Positions 1 through 6,211 of a stretch of DNA of 8,765 nucleotides are shown one piece after another. Under the pieces are notes generated by a model that was not told where the DNA came from, did not search any database, and worked only from the letters and a program-made list of their open reading frames with translations. How positions within the stretch are numbered: the stretch's first letter is position 1; each line of letters begins with the position of its first letter. A program made the translations under genes and the position numbers. The DNA comes from JAIVJM01 sp035761505 (GTDB taxonomy: Bacteria > Acidobacteriota > Blastocatellia > Pyrinomonadales > Pyrinomonadaceae), in NCBI GenBank assembly GCA_035761505.1, contig DASTQX010000388.1, positions 1 to 8,765 of the forward strand, given 5' to 3'.

Positions 1-247
1 CCGTGTTGAAGGTGCCGAGTTTCCAGTCGAGGTGGTTGCTCGCGGCGGCGAAGGCGTTCGGGTACTGCATCCGATAGACGAGGTAAACGAGGAAGAGGCC
101 GCCGAAGAACATCACCTCCTGCGCGATGAAGACCCACATGCCGAGCGCGCCCGCCTCGCGCTGCTGTTCGAGGTTGTCGAAGTGGTGCGCCAGCGCCTCG
201 TGCGCCGCCTCGTGCCCGTGGGTTGCTGCTTCCGCGTGTGTAGCCAA
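1..247 (-). CDS. coxC: Cytochrome c oxidase subunit III, N-terminal part (cut by the window's left edge)
   Basis: Subunit III of the caa3-type oxidase, a multi-pass membrane protein that stabilises the catalytic subunit CoxA and its proton uptake. Only the first 82 codons are in the window; the rest lies beyond base 1. The chosen start is a TTG at 247, because AAGGAG at 260-255 lies 7 bases upstream and the reading begins LATHAEAATHGHEAAHEALA, a His/Glu/Ala-rich cytoplasmic head. Then comes HFDNLEQQREAGALGMW, leading into the first membrane helix (VFIAQEVMFFGGLFLVYLVY, about residues 40-59), then YRMQYPNAF and HLDWKLGTFNT. The pattern EQQ-x-EA-x-x-LGMW followed by FFGGLF and HLD-x-x-LG-x-x-NT is typical of CoxC from caa3 operons. 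It lies 110 bases downstream of the coxA stop, last of the visible oxidase genes. Identity is clear; only the non-ATG start is inferred. Confidence 0.93.
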   Translation of the reverse strand, partial: MATHAEAATHGHEAAHEALAHHFDNLEQQREAGALGMWVFIAQEVMFFGGLFLVYLVYRMQYPNAFAAASNHLDWKLGTFNT

Positions 248-254
248 CTCGCTT

Positions 255-260
255 CTCCTT
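255..260 (-). promoter_or_regulatory. Ribosome binding site that fixes the TTG start of coxC
   Basis: On the minus strand AAGGAG runs from 260 to 255, 7 bases before a TTG at 247. No ATG or GTG in this frame lies near a comparable site, and the first in-frame ATG (LGM-W) is already inside the conserved subunit III sequence. This site is therefore the main evidence for the TTG start. Confidence 0.7.
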
Positions 261-266
261 AAAACC

Positions 267-346
267 CGTCAATCGTCAAAACCCGCGAATCGTCCGTCGT
301 CAATCGTTAAAGACCGGCCCTCCCTCTTCACGATTGACGAGTGACG
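267..346 (-). repeat. Degenerate TCAATCG-type repeat with a 17-position hairpin between coxA and coxC
   Basis: The coxA-coxC gap holds repeated words built on CGTCAATCGT: exact 10-base copies at 267-276 and 298-307, plus a reversed copy. TCGTCAATCGT at 297-307 is perfectly complementary to ACGATTGACGA at 330-340 (11 base pairs, 22-base loop). After two mismatches the pairing resumes with CGTC 291-294 against GACG 343-346. The hairpin starts 12 bases after the coxA stop codon and ends before the coxC ribosome binding site. No run of U follows it, so it does not look like an intrinsic terminator. It may act on mRNA processing or stability, or be a passive intergenic repeat. The repeat and pairing are seen directly; any function is inference. 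Confidence 0.6.
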
Positions 347-357
347 GCTTTTCCTGC

Positions 358-2097
358 TCAAGACCTCGTGTCGGAGCCGCCCGCGTCGCTGACCGGGTGG
401 TGGCCGCCGACGGGCTGGTCGGGCACGTCGCCGGGGCCGACGACCTTCATCTCCTCGACGGGCCGGAACTCATAAGCCTCCCACGTCACGACCGGCGTCT
501 GGACGAAGTTCTCGGTCGGAGGCGGCGAGGAGGTGCGCCACTCAAGCCCGGTCGCGGGCCACGGGTTCGCCGGGGCGAAACGCCCGTAGCGCATTGACCA
601 GATGAAGTAGATGCCGGGGATGAGCATCCCGAAACCTAAGACGGACGCCCCCGCCGAAGACATCACGTGCAAGACCTGCCAGAGCGGCGCGTCCATCGGA
701 TAGACGTGGTAGCGACGCGGCATCCCCATGTAACCGAGGAGGAACTGCGGGAAGAACGTCAGGTTGAAGCCGACGAAGATGACCAGCGCCGCGAACCGTC
801 CCCACCCTTCCGGGTACATGCGCCCCGTGATCTTCGGCCACCAGTAGTGCAGCCCGCCGAGGTAGCCCATCACCGCCCCGCCGACCATCACGTAATGGAA
901 GTGCGCGACGACGAAGTAGGTGTCGTGGACGTGAACGTCCAAGCCGAGCGCGGCCAGAAACATCCCCGTCATCCCGCCGATGATAAAGAGCCCGATGAAG
1001 GCGAAGGCGTAGAGCATCGGCGTGTCATACGAGATCGAGCCCTTGTACATCGTCGCCGTCCAGTTGAAGACCTTGACCGCGCTGGGTATCGCCACGACGA
1101 ACGAGATGACCGAGAAGATCATCCCGGCATAGACCGACTGGCTCGAAGTGAACATGTGGTGGCCCCACACGAGGAAGCCGAAGACCGCGATGGCGATGGA
1201 AGAGAAGGCGACGAACGAGTAGCCGAAGATGTTCTTGCGCGAGAAGGTCGAGACCAACTCGCTGACGACGCCCATCGAGGGCAGAATCATGATATAGACC
1301 GCCGGGTGCGAGTAGAACCAGAACATGTGCTGAAAGAGCACGGGGTCGCCGCCCAGCGCCGGGTCGAAGATGCCGATGCGCGCCACGCGTTCGAGCGCCA
1401 CGAGCAGAACCGTGATGGCGATGACCGGCGTTCCGAGGATGAAAATCAAACTCGTCGCGTAGTGCGACCAGATGAAGAGCGGCAGCCGGAACCACGTCAT
1501 CCCCGGCGCGCGCATCGTGTGGATGGTGACGATGAAATTCAGTCCCGTCAGGATGGACGAGAACCCGTTGATGAAGATGCCGAGCCCCGCGAGGACGACG
1601 TAGGTGTTCGAGAAGGTCGTCGAGTAGGGGACGTAAAAAGTCCAGCCCGTATCCACGCCGCCCGCCAGAAGCGCCCAGAACGTCAGCACGCCGCCGACCA
1701 TATAGACGTACCAACTGAGCAGGTTAATCTTCGGGAAGGCGAGGTCTTTCGCGCCGATCATCAGCGGAATGAGGAAGTTCCCCAGCACCGCCGGGATGGA
1801 CGGGATGAGGAAGAAGAAGACCATCAAGATGCCGTGGTGCGTGAACATCTTGTTGTAGGTCTGCGACTGGACGAGGTCGGCCATCGGCGTCAGCAACTCA
1901 AGCCGAATCGCCACCGCGTAAGCCCCGCCGAGCGCGAAGAAGAAGGTGATCGAGAGCAGGTACAGGAGCGCGATGCGCTTGTGGTCTTTCGTCAACAGCC
2001 AAGACTTGATGCCGTAGTCGGCGTTCAGGTAGTTGACCGACGGGAAGCGCCCCCGCCACTCCTGCGTTCGATTTACCGTGGTCGCGTCTGTGCTCAT
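358..2097 (-). CDS. coxA: Cytochrome c oxidase subunit I, A2-type haem-copper oxygen reductase (579 aa)
   Basis: Catalytic subunit of the caa3 oxidase. It reduces O2 to water at the haem a3-CuB site and pumps protons across the cytoplasmic membrane. Twelve hydrophobic helices are expected and the length is normal for the family. Ligands are in place: His88 (in THHG) and His401 for low-spin haem a, His399 for haem a3, and His264, His313 and His314 for CuB. Tyr268 sits four residues after His264, as needed for the His-Tyr crosslink. The D-channel entry Asp118 (IGAKDLAFP) and K-channel Lys342 are present. Helix VI reads FYSHPAVY, lacking the usual Glu of HPEVY. The Tyr-Ser pair marks subtype A2, as in Rhodothermus and Thermus caa3 enzymes. 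A hydrophilic C-terminal tail of about 70 residues ends in HHPVSDAGGSDTRS. The ATG at 2097 is preceded by a weak GGGAA. The gene follows coxB after 72 bases. Confidence 0.98.
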   Translation of the reverse strand: MSTDATTVNRTQEWRGRFPSVNYLNADYGIKSWLLTKDHKRIALLYLLSITFFFALGGAYAVAIRLELLTPMADLVQSQTYNKMFTHHGILMVFFFLIPSIPAVLGNFLIPLMIGAKDLAFPKINLLSWYVYMVGGVLTFWALLAGGVDTGWTFYVPYSTTFSNTYVVLAGLGIFINGFSSILTGLNFIVTIHTMRAPGMTWFRLPLFIWSHYATSLIFILGTPVIAITVLLVALERVARIGIFDPALGGDPVLFQHMFWFYSHPAVYIMILPSMGVVSELVSTFSRKNIFGYSFVAFSSIAIAVFGFLVWGHHMFTSSQSVYAGMIFSVISFVVAIPSAVKVFNWTATMYKGSISYDTPMLYAFAFIGLFIIGGMTGMFLAALGLDVHVHDTYFVVAHFHYVMVGGAVMGYLGGLHYWWPKITGRMYPEGWGRFAALVIFVGFNLTFFPQFLLGYMGMPRRYHVYPMDAPLWQVLHVMSSAGASVLGFGMLIPGIYFIWSMRYGRFAPANPWPATGLEWRTSSPPPTENFVQTPVVTWEAYEFRPVEEMKVVGPGDVPDQPVGGHHPVSDAGGSDTRS

Positions 2098-2169
2098 AAT
2101 CGCTTAATTCCCGCTGACAGCCTTCCTCGGAACTGCTTCCCCGCTTGAATCTTGAAGGCCCCGCGCGGC

Positions 2170-3303
2170 TCAAGGGCGATTCCGATTCTGCCCCTGTCTC
2201 TGTCCCTGTGAAGTGTTGGCCGGTGCGCCGCTCGCGCCTGCGCCCGTCCCGGCGCGCGGGTCGGTCGGCCCTACCGGGTTCGAGCGCAGAGACTCGACCG
2301 GGAGCCCGCCAGTGGTCGTCGTCGAGCCGCCCGCGCCCGTGGCCGCGCCGGTCGCGCCGCCCTCGGTGCCCGTCCCCAGACTTCGGATGTAGGCGATGAG
2401 TTGGAGAATCTGCTCCTCGCTCAACTGCCCCTGATAGGTCGGCATGATGGGCTGGAACCCGGCGACGATCTTGGCCGTCGGGTTGACGATGGACTCGCGG
2501 ACGTAGGACTCGTCCACGGTCACGACCCCGCCGTCCTGTAGCGGCTGCTGCTTGCCGAACAGTCCTTGCAGCATTGGCCCGCGCCCCTGCCGGTCTTCCT
2601 GATGGCAGGAGGCGCAGCCGCGCTCCTGAAAGACCTTCTGCCCCTGCGCCGCCGCCGACTCGGAGCCGCCGCCCGAAAGCCACTGTTGATAGGCGGCGGG
2701 CTCCATGACCTCGACGTAGCCGACCATGCCGGAGTGATTCGTCCCGCAGTACTCGGTGCAGAAGAGGTAGTAGCGGCCCGCCTGCGTCGGCTCGAACCAG
2801 AGCTGCGTGTAGCGACCGGGCACGACATCGGTCTTGACGCGGAAGGCCGGGACGTAGAGGCTGTGAATCACGTCCTCGGTCGTCATCGTGAGCTTGACGC
2901 GCGAGCCGACCGGGACGTGGAGTTCGTTGATCTCGCGCTGGCCGGTCGCGTGCTGAAACTTCCACATCCACTGCTTGCCGACGACGAAAATCTCCATCGC
3001 CTGTTGCGGCGCGCGGTAGAGGCGGAAATAGACGCTCGCGCCCCAGACGAAGATCGTCATCGCGATCATGAGCGGAATCACCGTCCACGTCACTTCGAGC
3101 ACCAAAGACCCGGCGCGCGGGCGCGGCACTTCGCCCGGCGAGCGCCGCCGGTACTTGATGGCGAAGAAGACGATGGCCGCCGTGATGAGCACCGAGAAGG
3201 CGAGCGTCAGCAGGACGAGGTAGAGGTAGAGCGCGTCCACCTCTCCGGCGAAGCTCGACGCCTGCTCCGGCGCGAACGGCACGCTCACTTGCGATAAAAG
3301 CAT
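2170..3303 (-). CDS. coxB: Cytochrome c oxidase subunit II with fused cytochrome c domain, caa3 type (377 aa)
   Basis: Electron-entry subunit of the oxidase. Two membrane helices (about residues 25-50 and 67-92) are followed by a periplasmic cupredoxin domain. The CuA ligands are all visible: His147, Cys182, Glu184, Cys186, His190 and Met193 (CTEYCGTNHSGM). The electron-transfer aromatic segment QWMWKF is at 111-116. A fused class I cytochrome c follows, with CASCH at 230-234 and the likely sixth ligand Met287 (IMPTY), which makes the enzyme caa3. From about residue 310 to the end there is a low-complexity tail rich in Gly, Thr, Ala and Gln, ending GQRQGQNRNRP; such a long tail is not needed for the cytochrome fold. 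The ATG at 3303 lies 4 bases after the sco stop codon, with GAGGAG and AAGGG upstream, so translation may be coupled. Electrons come from ACIII and pass to CoxA. Confidence 0.97.
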   Translation of the reverse strand: MLLSQVSVPFAPEQASSFAGEVDALYLYLVLLTLAFSVLITAAIVFFAIKYRRRSPGEVPRPRAGSLVLEVTWTVIPLMIAMTIFVWGASVYFRLYRAPQQAMEIFVVGKQWMWKFQHATGQREINELHVPVGSRVKLTMTTEDVIHSLYVPAFRVKTDVVPGRYTQLWFEPTQAGRYYLFCTEYCGTNHSGMVGYVEVMEPAAYQQWLSGGGSESAAAQGQKVFQERGCASCHQEDRQGRGPMLQGLFGKQQPLQDGGVVTVDESYVRESIVNPTAKIVAGFQPIMPTYQGQLSEEQILQLIAYIRSLGTGTEGGATGAATGAGGSTTTTGGLPVESLRSNPVGPTDPRAGTGAGASGAPANTSQGQRQGQNRNRP

Positions 3304-3307
3304 ACCC

Positions 3308-4243
3308 TTAAAAGGCTCCTCTTGCGTTTGTCTCGCCGCCCCAGCGCCCGCGCCGCCGCAGGGCGAAGAGGAGCGCCAGCACGCCCGCGACCGTCAGGAC
3401 GCCCGCCGCGCGCAGGATGTTCATAATCACGGGGCCGTACTTTCCGGTCGTCGGGTCGTAGTGGTAGCAGTAGAGAATGAGCTTATCCACGGGCGAGCCG
3501 ATCTTGCCCGCCGAGGCTTCGACGAGCGCGAGCCGCAACTCCTTCGGCGAATACTCGATGCCGTAGAAGTAGTGCGAGAGTTTCCCCTGCGGCGTCGCCA
3601 CCATGATGGCCGAGGCGTGCGCGAACTGCTCCGAGCGCTCATCCCAGTGGAAGCCGAAGCCGACCGCCTGCGTGAGCCGTTCAATCGAAGCCTTGTCGCC
3701 GGTCAGGAAGTGCCAGCCGCCCTCGGCCCCCTGCCGCCGGTAGCGCCGGAGATAAGTCTCCTTCTTCTGCGCCGCCAGTTCCGGCGTCTCGCGCGGGTCG
3801 AAGCTCACGGTGACGATCTCGAACTCCTCGCCCGGCGTGAAGCTCACGGCTTCGAGCGTGCCGACGAGCCCGTTCAGGACTTGGTTGCAGAGCATCGGGC
3901 ACTCGTAATAGACGAGCGAGAGCACGACCGGCTTGTCCGACTTGAAATAGTCGGCCAGACGCACCTCGCGCCCCGTCTCGTCGCGGAACGTGAGGTCGAG
4001 CGGGATTTGCTCGCCCAAGCGCTGCTCGATGTCGGCCCGCTTCAGCACGTCCGGCGTCCCGCCCTGCGGCATCGAAGCCTGCGGCGGGCGACCGTACTGC
4101 GCGGAGACGTTGAGCAGAGAGCAGTGAGCAGTGAGCAGTAAAACGCACACCGACCACATCGCGCTCCCGCGAAAACCGTGACCGCGAAAATCACGGCCCC
4201 GAAACTTGCGTCTGAACATCCTCGTCACTCGAATACTTCTCAC
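3308..4243 (-). CDS. SCO1/SenC-type copper chaperone with C-terminal membrane anchor (up to 311 aa)
   Basis: Thioredoxin-fold protein of the SCO family, which binds copper and delivers it to the CuA site of oxidase subunit II; coxB is the next gene, 4 bases on. Copper ligands are Cys115 and Cys119 (CPMLC) and His209 (FAHASAIM). Family blocks LDLTFRDETGREVRL, VSFDPRETP, GWHFLTGD and the late LYCYHYDP are present. A second hydrophobic segment at 273-295 followed by Arg residues anchors the C-terminus, as in related SCO proteins from ACIII/caa3 operons. The signal peptide core (residues 32-46) is read through a heptanucleotide repeat array, with likely cleavage after VSA48. The start is uncertain: GTG 4243 is used here for numbering. 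ATG 4219 and ATG 4159 (the latter with GGGAG 4 bases upstream) are in the same frame; the last would leave a signal peptide without positive charge. Residues 13-27 are an Arg-rich repeat (KFRGR DFRGH GFRGS). Confidence 0.93.
   Translation of the reverse strand: MRSIRVTRMFRRKFRGRDFRGHGFRGSAMWSVCVLLLTAHCSLLNVSAQYGRPPQASMPQGGTPDVLKRADIEQRLGEQIPLDLTFRDETGREVRLADYFKSDKPVVLSLVYYECPMLCNQVLNGLVGTLEAVSFTPGEEFEIVTVSFDPRETPELAAQKKETYLRRYRRQGAEGGWHFLTGDKASIERLTQAVGFGFHWDERSEQFAHASAIMVATPQGKLSHYFYGIEYSPKELRLALVEASAGKIGSPVDKLILYCYHYDPTTGKYGPVIMNILRAAGVLTVAGVLALLFALRRRGRWGGETNARGAF
4114..4141 (-). repeat. Heptanucleotide array inside the SCO signal peptide (4 units)
   Basis: On the plus strand the units are GCAGAGA, GCAGTGA, GCAGTGA and GCAGTAA in uninterrupted tandem. 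The sco gene reads the complement, TTACTGC and variants, in frame as LLLTAHCSLL, the hydrophobic core of its signal peptide. The array is inverted relative to the one at 4250-4291, so the two can pair in the mRNA across a loop holding the candidate sco start codons. Confidence 0.9.
4167..4205 (-). repeat. 15-base tandem repeat in the sco leader
   Basis: CCGCGAAAA occurs at 4167-4175 and again at 4182-4190, with a degraded third copy (CCCCGAAAC) at 4197-4205, giving a 15-base period. Read from sco it produces KFRGR, DFRGH and GFRGS, an Arg-rich stretch ahead of the signal-peptide core. CCGTGA (4176-4181) and TCACGG (4191-4196) form a perfect 6-base inverted repeat around the middle unit. It is either the positively charged n-region of the signal peptide or untranslated leader, depending on which start codon is used. 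Confidence 0.6.
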
Positions 4244-4249
4244 TTCCCT

Positions 4250-4291
4250 TTACTGCTTACCGCTTACCGCTTACCGCTTACTGCTCACTGC
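4250..4291 (-). repeat. Heptanucleotide array at the end of the unknown gene, before sco (6 units)
   Basis: Six tandem units on the plus strand: TTACTGC, three TTACCGC, TTACTGC, TCACTGC. On the coding strand this is GCAGTGA GCAGTAA GCGGTAA (three times) GCAGTAA. The first coding-strand unit supplies the TGA stop (4287-4285) of the upstream gene, and the array ends 6 bases before the GTG at 4243. It is inverted relative to the array at 4114-4141. Confidence 0.92.
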
Positions 4292-4854
4292 CCTGCGGGC
4301 GAGGCTTGCGGCGAAGGCTGCGGCGACGCGCCGGGCTGCTGGCCTTGCGACTTCGCCTGCTGGCGCTCTTGGTAAACGCGCATCGCCTCCTCGACGGGGA
4401 CGCGCACCGTGCCCGCCTGCTCGTCCACCCAGCCGTAGCCCTTGAGCTTGCGCTCCCACTCGTCGCGCACCGTCCAGTACTCGGACTGTGGCTGCGGAAC
4501 CGTCTCGGTCTGCCCCGCCTGATCGTAGGCGAGCGTGACGCGCTTGCCGTCCTCGCTCGTCACGCCGAAGCCGGGCGCGAGTTGGAGCCGGGGCTCCGGC
4601 GGCAGGCGTTCTTCTCCCTGTCGTTGCAGCGGCGAGGGCCGCCGCTCGGCGTTCACTTCGCGTCGCTGGAAGAAGAGGAACATCAAGTACATCGCGGCGA
4701 ACGCGATGCCGAAGAAGACGACGAGCCCGCCGATGAACTTCAGGACGGGCGTGACCGGCACGTCCGTGTGCTCGTGCGCCACGTCCGGGTTGCTGATGTA
4801 CGAAACGTCGGGCGTCTCGTGGATGCTGTCTCGCCTGCGCTTGCCACCGGCCAT
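4285..4854 (-). CDS. Conserved single-pass membrane protein of unknown function between actF and sco (189 aa)
   Basis: No enzyme family is recognised. The N-terminus is hydrophilic with KRRR at 5-8, followed by NPDVAHEHTDV (22-32), then one membrane helix (about residues 37-62) followed by FFQRR. A linker leads to a C-terminal soluble block with WTVRDEWERKLKGYGWVD (about 127-144) and VRVPVEEAM (150-158). The tail is rich in Gln, Pro and Ser. I recall the pattern 'RDEE...L..YGWVD...G.VR.P...AM' from hypothetical proteins near cytochrome oxidase genes in Acidobacteriota and some other phyla; this is memory, not a search. Its fixed position between ACIII and caa3 genes suggests an accessory or assembly role, or a linker in the supercomplex. 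The ATG at 4854 has GGAG at 4867-4864, 9 bases upstream. Its last codons run into a heptanucleotide array, which provides the stop. Confidence 0.88.
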   Translation of the reverse strand: MAGGKRRRDSIHETPDVSYISNPDVAHEHTDVPVTPVLKFIGGLVVFFGIAFAAMYLMFLFFQRREVNAERRPSPLQRQGEERLPPEPRLQLAPGFGVTSEDGKRVTLAYDQAGQTETVPQPQSEYWTVRDEWERKLKGYGWVDEQAGTVRVPVEEAMRVYQERQQAKSQGQQPGASPQPSPQASPAGQ

Positions 4855-4902
4855 AATTCAAAACTCCAAACGTCGTCTCAGTCTCTCGAAATCGCCTTCT
4901 TC

Positions 4903-4958
4903 TTACTGCTCACTGCTTACCGCTTACTGCTTACTGCTTACTGCTCACCGCTCACCGT
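4903..4958 (-). repeat. Heptanucleotide array between actF and the unknown gene (8 units)
   Basis: The longest array in the window, in the 106-base gap after actF. Plus-strand units are TTACTGC, TCACTGC, TTACCGC, TTACTGC three times, TCACCGC, TCACCGT. It starts 2 bases after the actF stop codon and stays outside coding sequence. No inverted partner was found close by, in contrast to the other arrays. The rest of the gap (4855-4902) holds the ribosome binding site of the next gene and nothing else I can recognise. Confidence 0.93.
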
Positions 4959-4960
4959 TT

Positions 4961-6211
4961 TTAATGATGCTCGGCCACCGTCAACGCCTGCGCCAAGTCG
5001 GGAGCGCCGACCGGGAGCAGCGGTCGCTTCTTCAACTGCGTGAAGAAGTACCAGAGCCAGACGCCGCCGAGCCCCGCCGTCATCAAGAGCATCGGGAAGA
5101 AGTGGTAGGCGAAGTCGAGGACGCGGAAACCCTCTTGGCCTTCCTGATGCGCGGCGGGCGCGAAGAGGAAGATCAAGTCCACGACCCTCATCACCAGCAT
5201 CAGCACGGCCACGCGGCGGAGCATCCTCGGCGCGCGTTTCAAGCCGCGCGACAGAAGCAGCGCGAAGGGCAGCGCGAAGTGGAAGAGGATGACGGCCAAG
5301 CCGACGTACTCCCAGCCGCCGCGTAGCCGCCGCAGGTAGAAGGAAATCTCCTCCGGCAGGTTTCCCGACCAGATGATGAGGAACTGCGAGAAGGCGAAGT
5401 AGGCGTAGAGCATGACCATCGCCAGCAGCAGTTTCCCCCAGTCGTGAAAGTGCGTCGGCAGATAGACGTGCTCGCCGCCCTCCTGCTTCGAGAGGAAAGT
5501 CGCCACCGTGATGGCGAAGGCGAGCGCCGACAAGCCCCAACCGGCCATCGCCAGCAGCCCGTACATCGTCGAGAACCAGTGCGGCTCAAGCGACATTCCC
5601 CAGTCGACGGCGGCGAAGGTCGCCGTCAGTCCGAAGAGCAGGATGCCGGGGCCGCTCAAGTCCTGCATCCTTCGCCGGATGCGCGGGTCGCCCGAAGAGT
5701 CCTGCTCCGAAGACCACTTGTTCATGAAGTAGGCGAGCGCGCCCCAGACCAGAAAGTAGAAGACGCCGCGAATGATGAAGAACGGAATGTTGAGATAGAC
5801 GCTCTTGTGCTGAAGCACCGTGTCCTGCTCGACGTGGTGCGGGTCAGACCACTCGTAGAGCGAGTGCCCGTCCTGATGCACGAAGAGCGAGACGACGAGC
5901 GGGACGAACATCAACGCCAGAAGCGGCAGCGTCCGCGTCGCGGCTTCGAGCACGCGGCGGCTCACCAGAGCCCACGCGCCGCCCGTCATGTGTCCGAGCA
6001 TGAGCCACGCCAGCCCGCCGACCGCGAGCCCCGTGCAGAAGAAGAAACCGACGAGGTAGGAGCGGAAGAACTGGACGGGGCCGCCCAGAACGAACGCCAG
6101 CGCCGCCGCCAACAGGAACAAGACCACGCCGGCGAGCAGCGCGCGCGTGCGGTAACGATCTACGGCCTCAGGGGCCTGGTAGGAGTTCGCGTCCATCTCA
6201 GTGGTTCTCAC
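4961..6211 (-). CDS. actF: ACIII integral membrane subunit ActF (about 411-416 aa)
   Basis: Membrane subunit of alternative complex III. It is related in overall fold to ActC and belongs to the membrane arm that accompanies quinol oxidation. About ten hydrophobic helices are visible, from LLAGVVLFLLAAALAFVL near residue 25 to MLLMTAGLGGVWLWYFF near 374-390. Blocks I associate with ActF are present: VVSLFVHQDGHSLYEW, MSLEPHWFSTMYG (206-218), THFHDWGK, and FSQFLIIWSGNLPEEISFYLRR (274-295). Length is normal for the family. The start is uncertain. GTG 6211 overlaps actE by 14 bases and has AGAGG 4 bases upstream. ATG 6196 (MDANSYQ) comes one base after the actE stop codon, but its only purine-rich site lies far upstream. 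Numbering here uses the GTG. The overlap suggests coupled translation with actE. Confidence 0.95.
   Translation of the reverse strand: MRTTEMDANSYQAPEAVDRYRTRALLAGVVLFLLAAALAFVLGGPVQFFRSYLVGFFFCTGLAVGGLAWLMLGHMTGGAWALVSRRVLEAATRTLPLLALMFVPLVVSLFVHQDGHSLYEWSDPHHVEQDTVLQHKSVYLNIPFFIIRGVFYFLVWGALAYFMNKWSSEQDSSGDPRIRRRMQDLSGPGILLFGLTATFAAVDWGMSLEPHWFSTMYGLLAMAGWGLSALAFAITVATFLSKQEGGEHVYLPTHFHDWGKLLLAMVMLYAYFAFSQFLIIWSGNLPEEISFYLRRLRGGWEYVGLAVILFHFALPFALLLSRGLKRAPRMLRRVAVLMLVMRVVDLIFLFAPAAHQEGQEGFRVLDFAYHFFPMLLMTAGLGGVWLWYFFTQLKKRPLLPVGAPDLAQALTVAEHH

Noticed and set aside
291..346. Hairpin after coxA considered as an intrinsic terminator.
   Set aside because: No U-rich run follows on the transcribed side, and the next oxidase gene coxC follows with a good ribosome binding site in the same direction.
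1300..1311. Missing Glu in the HPEVY motif of CoxA considered as a damaged enzyme.
   Set aside because: The preceding Tyr-Ser pair marks the A2 subtype, in which the Glu is naturally absent; all metal ligands are intact.
667..2148. A 493-codon open frame on the plus strand opposite coxA, and several similar plus-strand frames opposite coxB, actF, actD and actC.
   Set aside because: They are mirror frames of strongly conserved minus-strand genes in GC-rich DNA. Their products are dominated by Arg, Glu, Asp and His with no fold or motif.
2131..2150. AACTGCTTCCCCGCTTG in the coxB-coxA gap as a decayed heptamer array.
   Set aside because: It matches only part of two units and is not in 7-base register; chance similarity is more likely.
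4237..4248. A 12-base word (GGGAAGTGAGAA on the minus strand) shared by the sco GTG region and the actF GTG region (6205-6216).
   Set aside because: A shared 12-mer is expected by chance about once or twice in a window of this size, and it is purine-rich start-site sequence.
4903..4958. Heptanucleotide arrays considered as a CRISPR array or insertion-sequence end.
   Set aside because: The unit is 7 bases with no spacers, there is no cas or transposase gene, and no target-site duplication can be seen.
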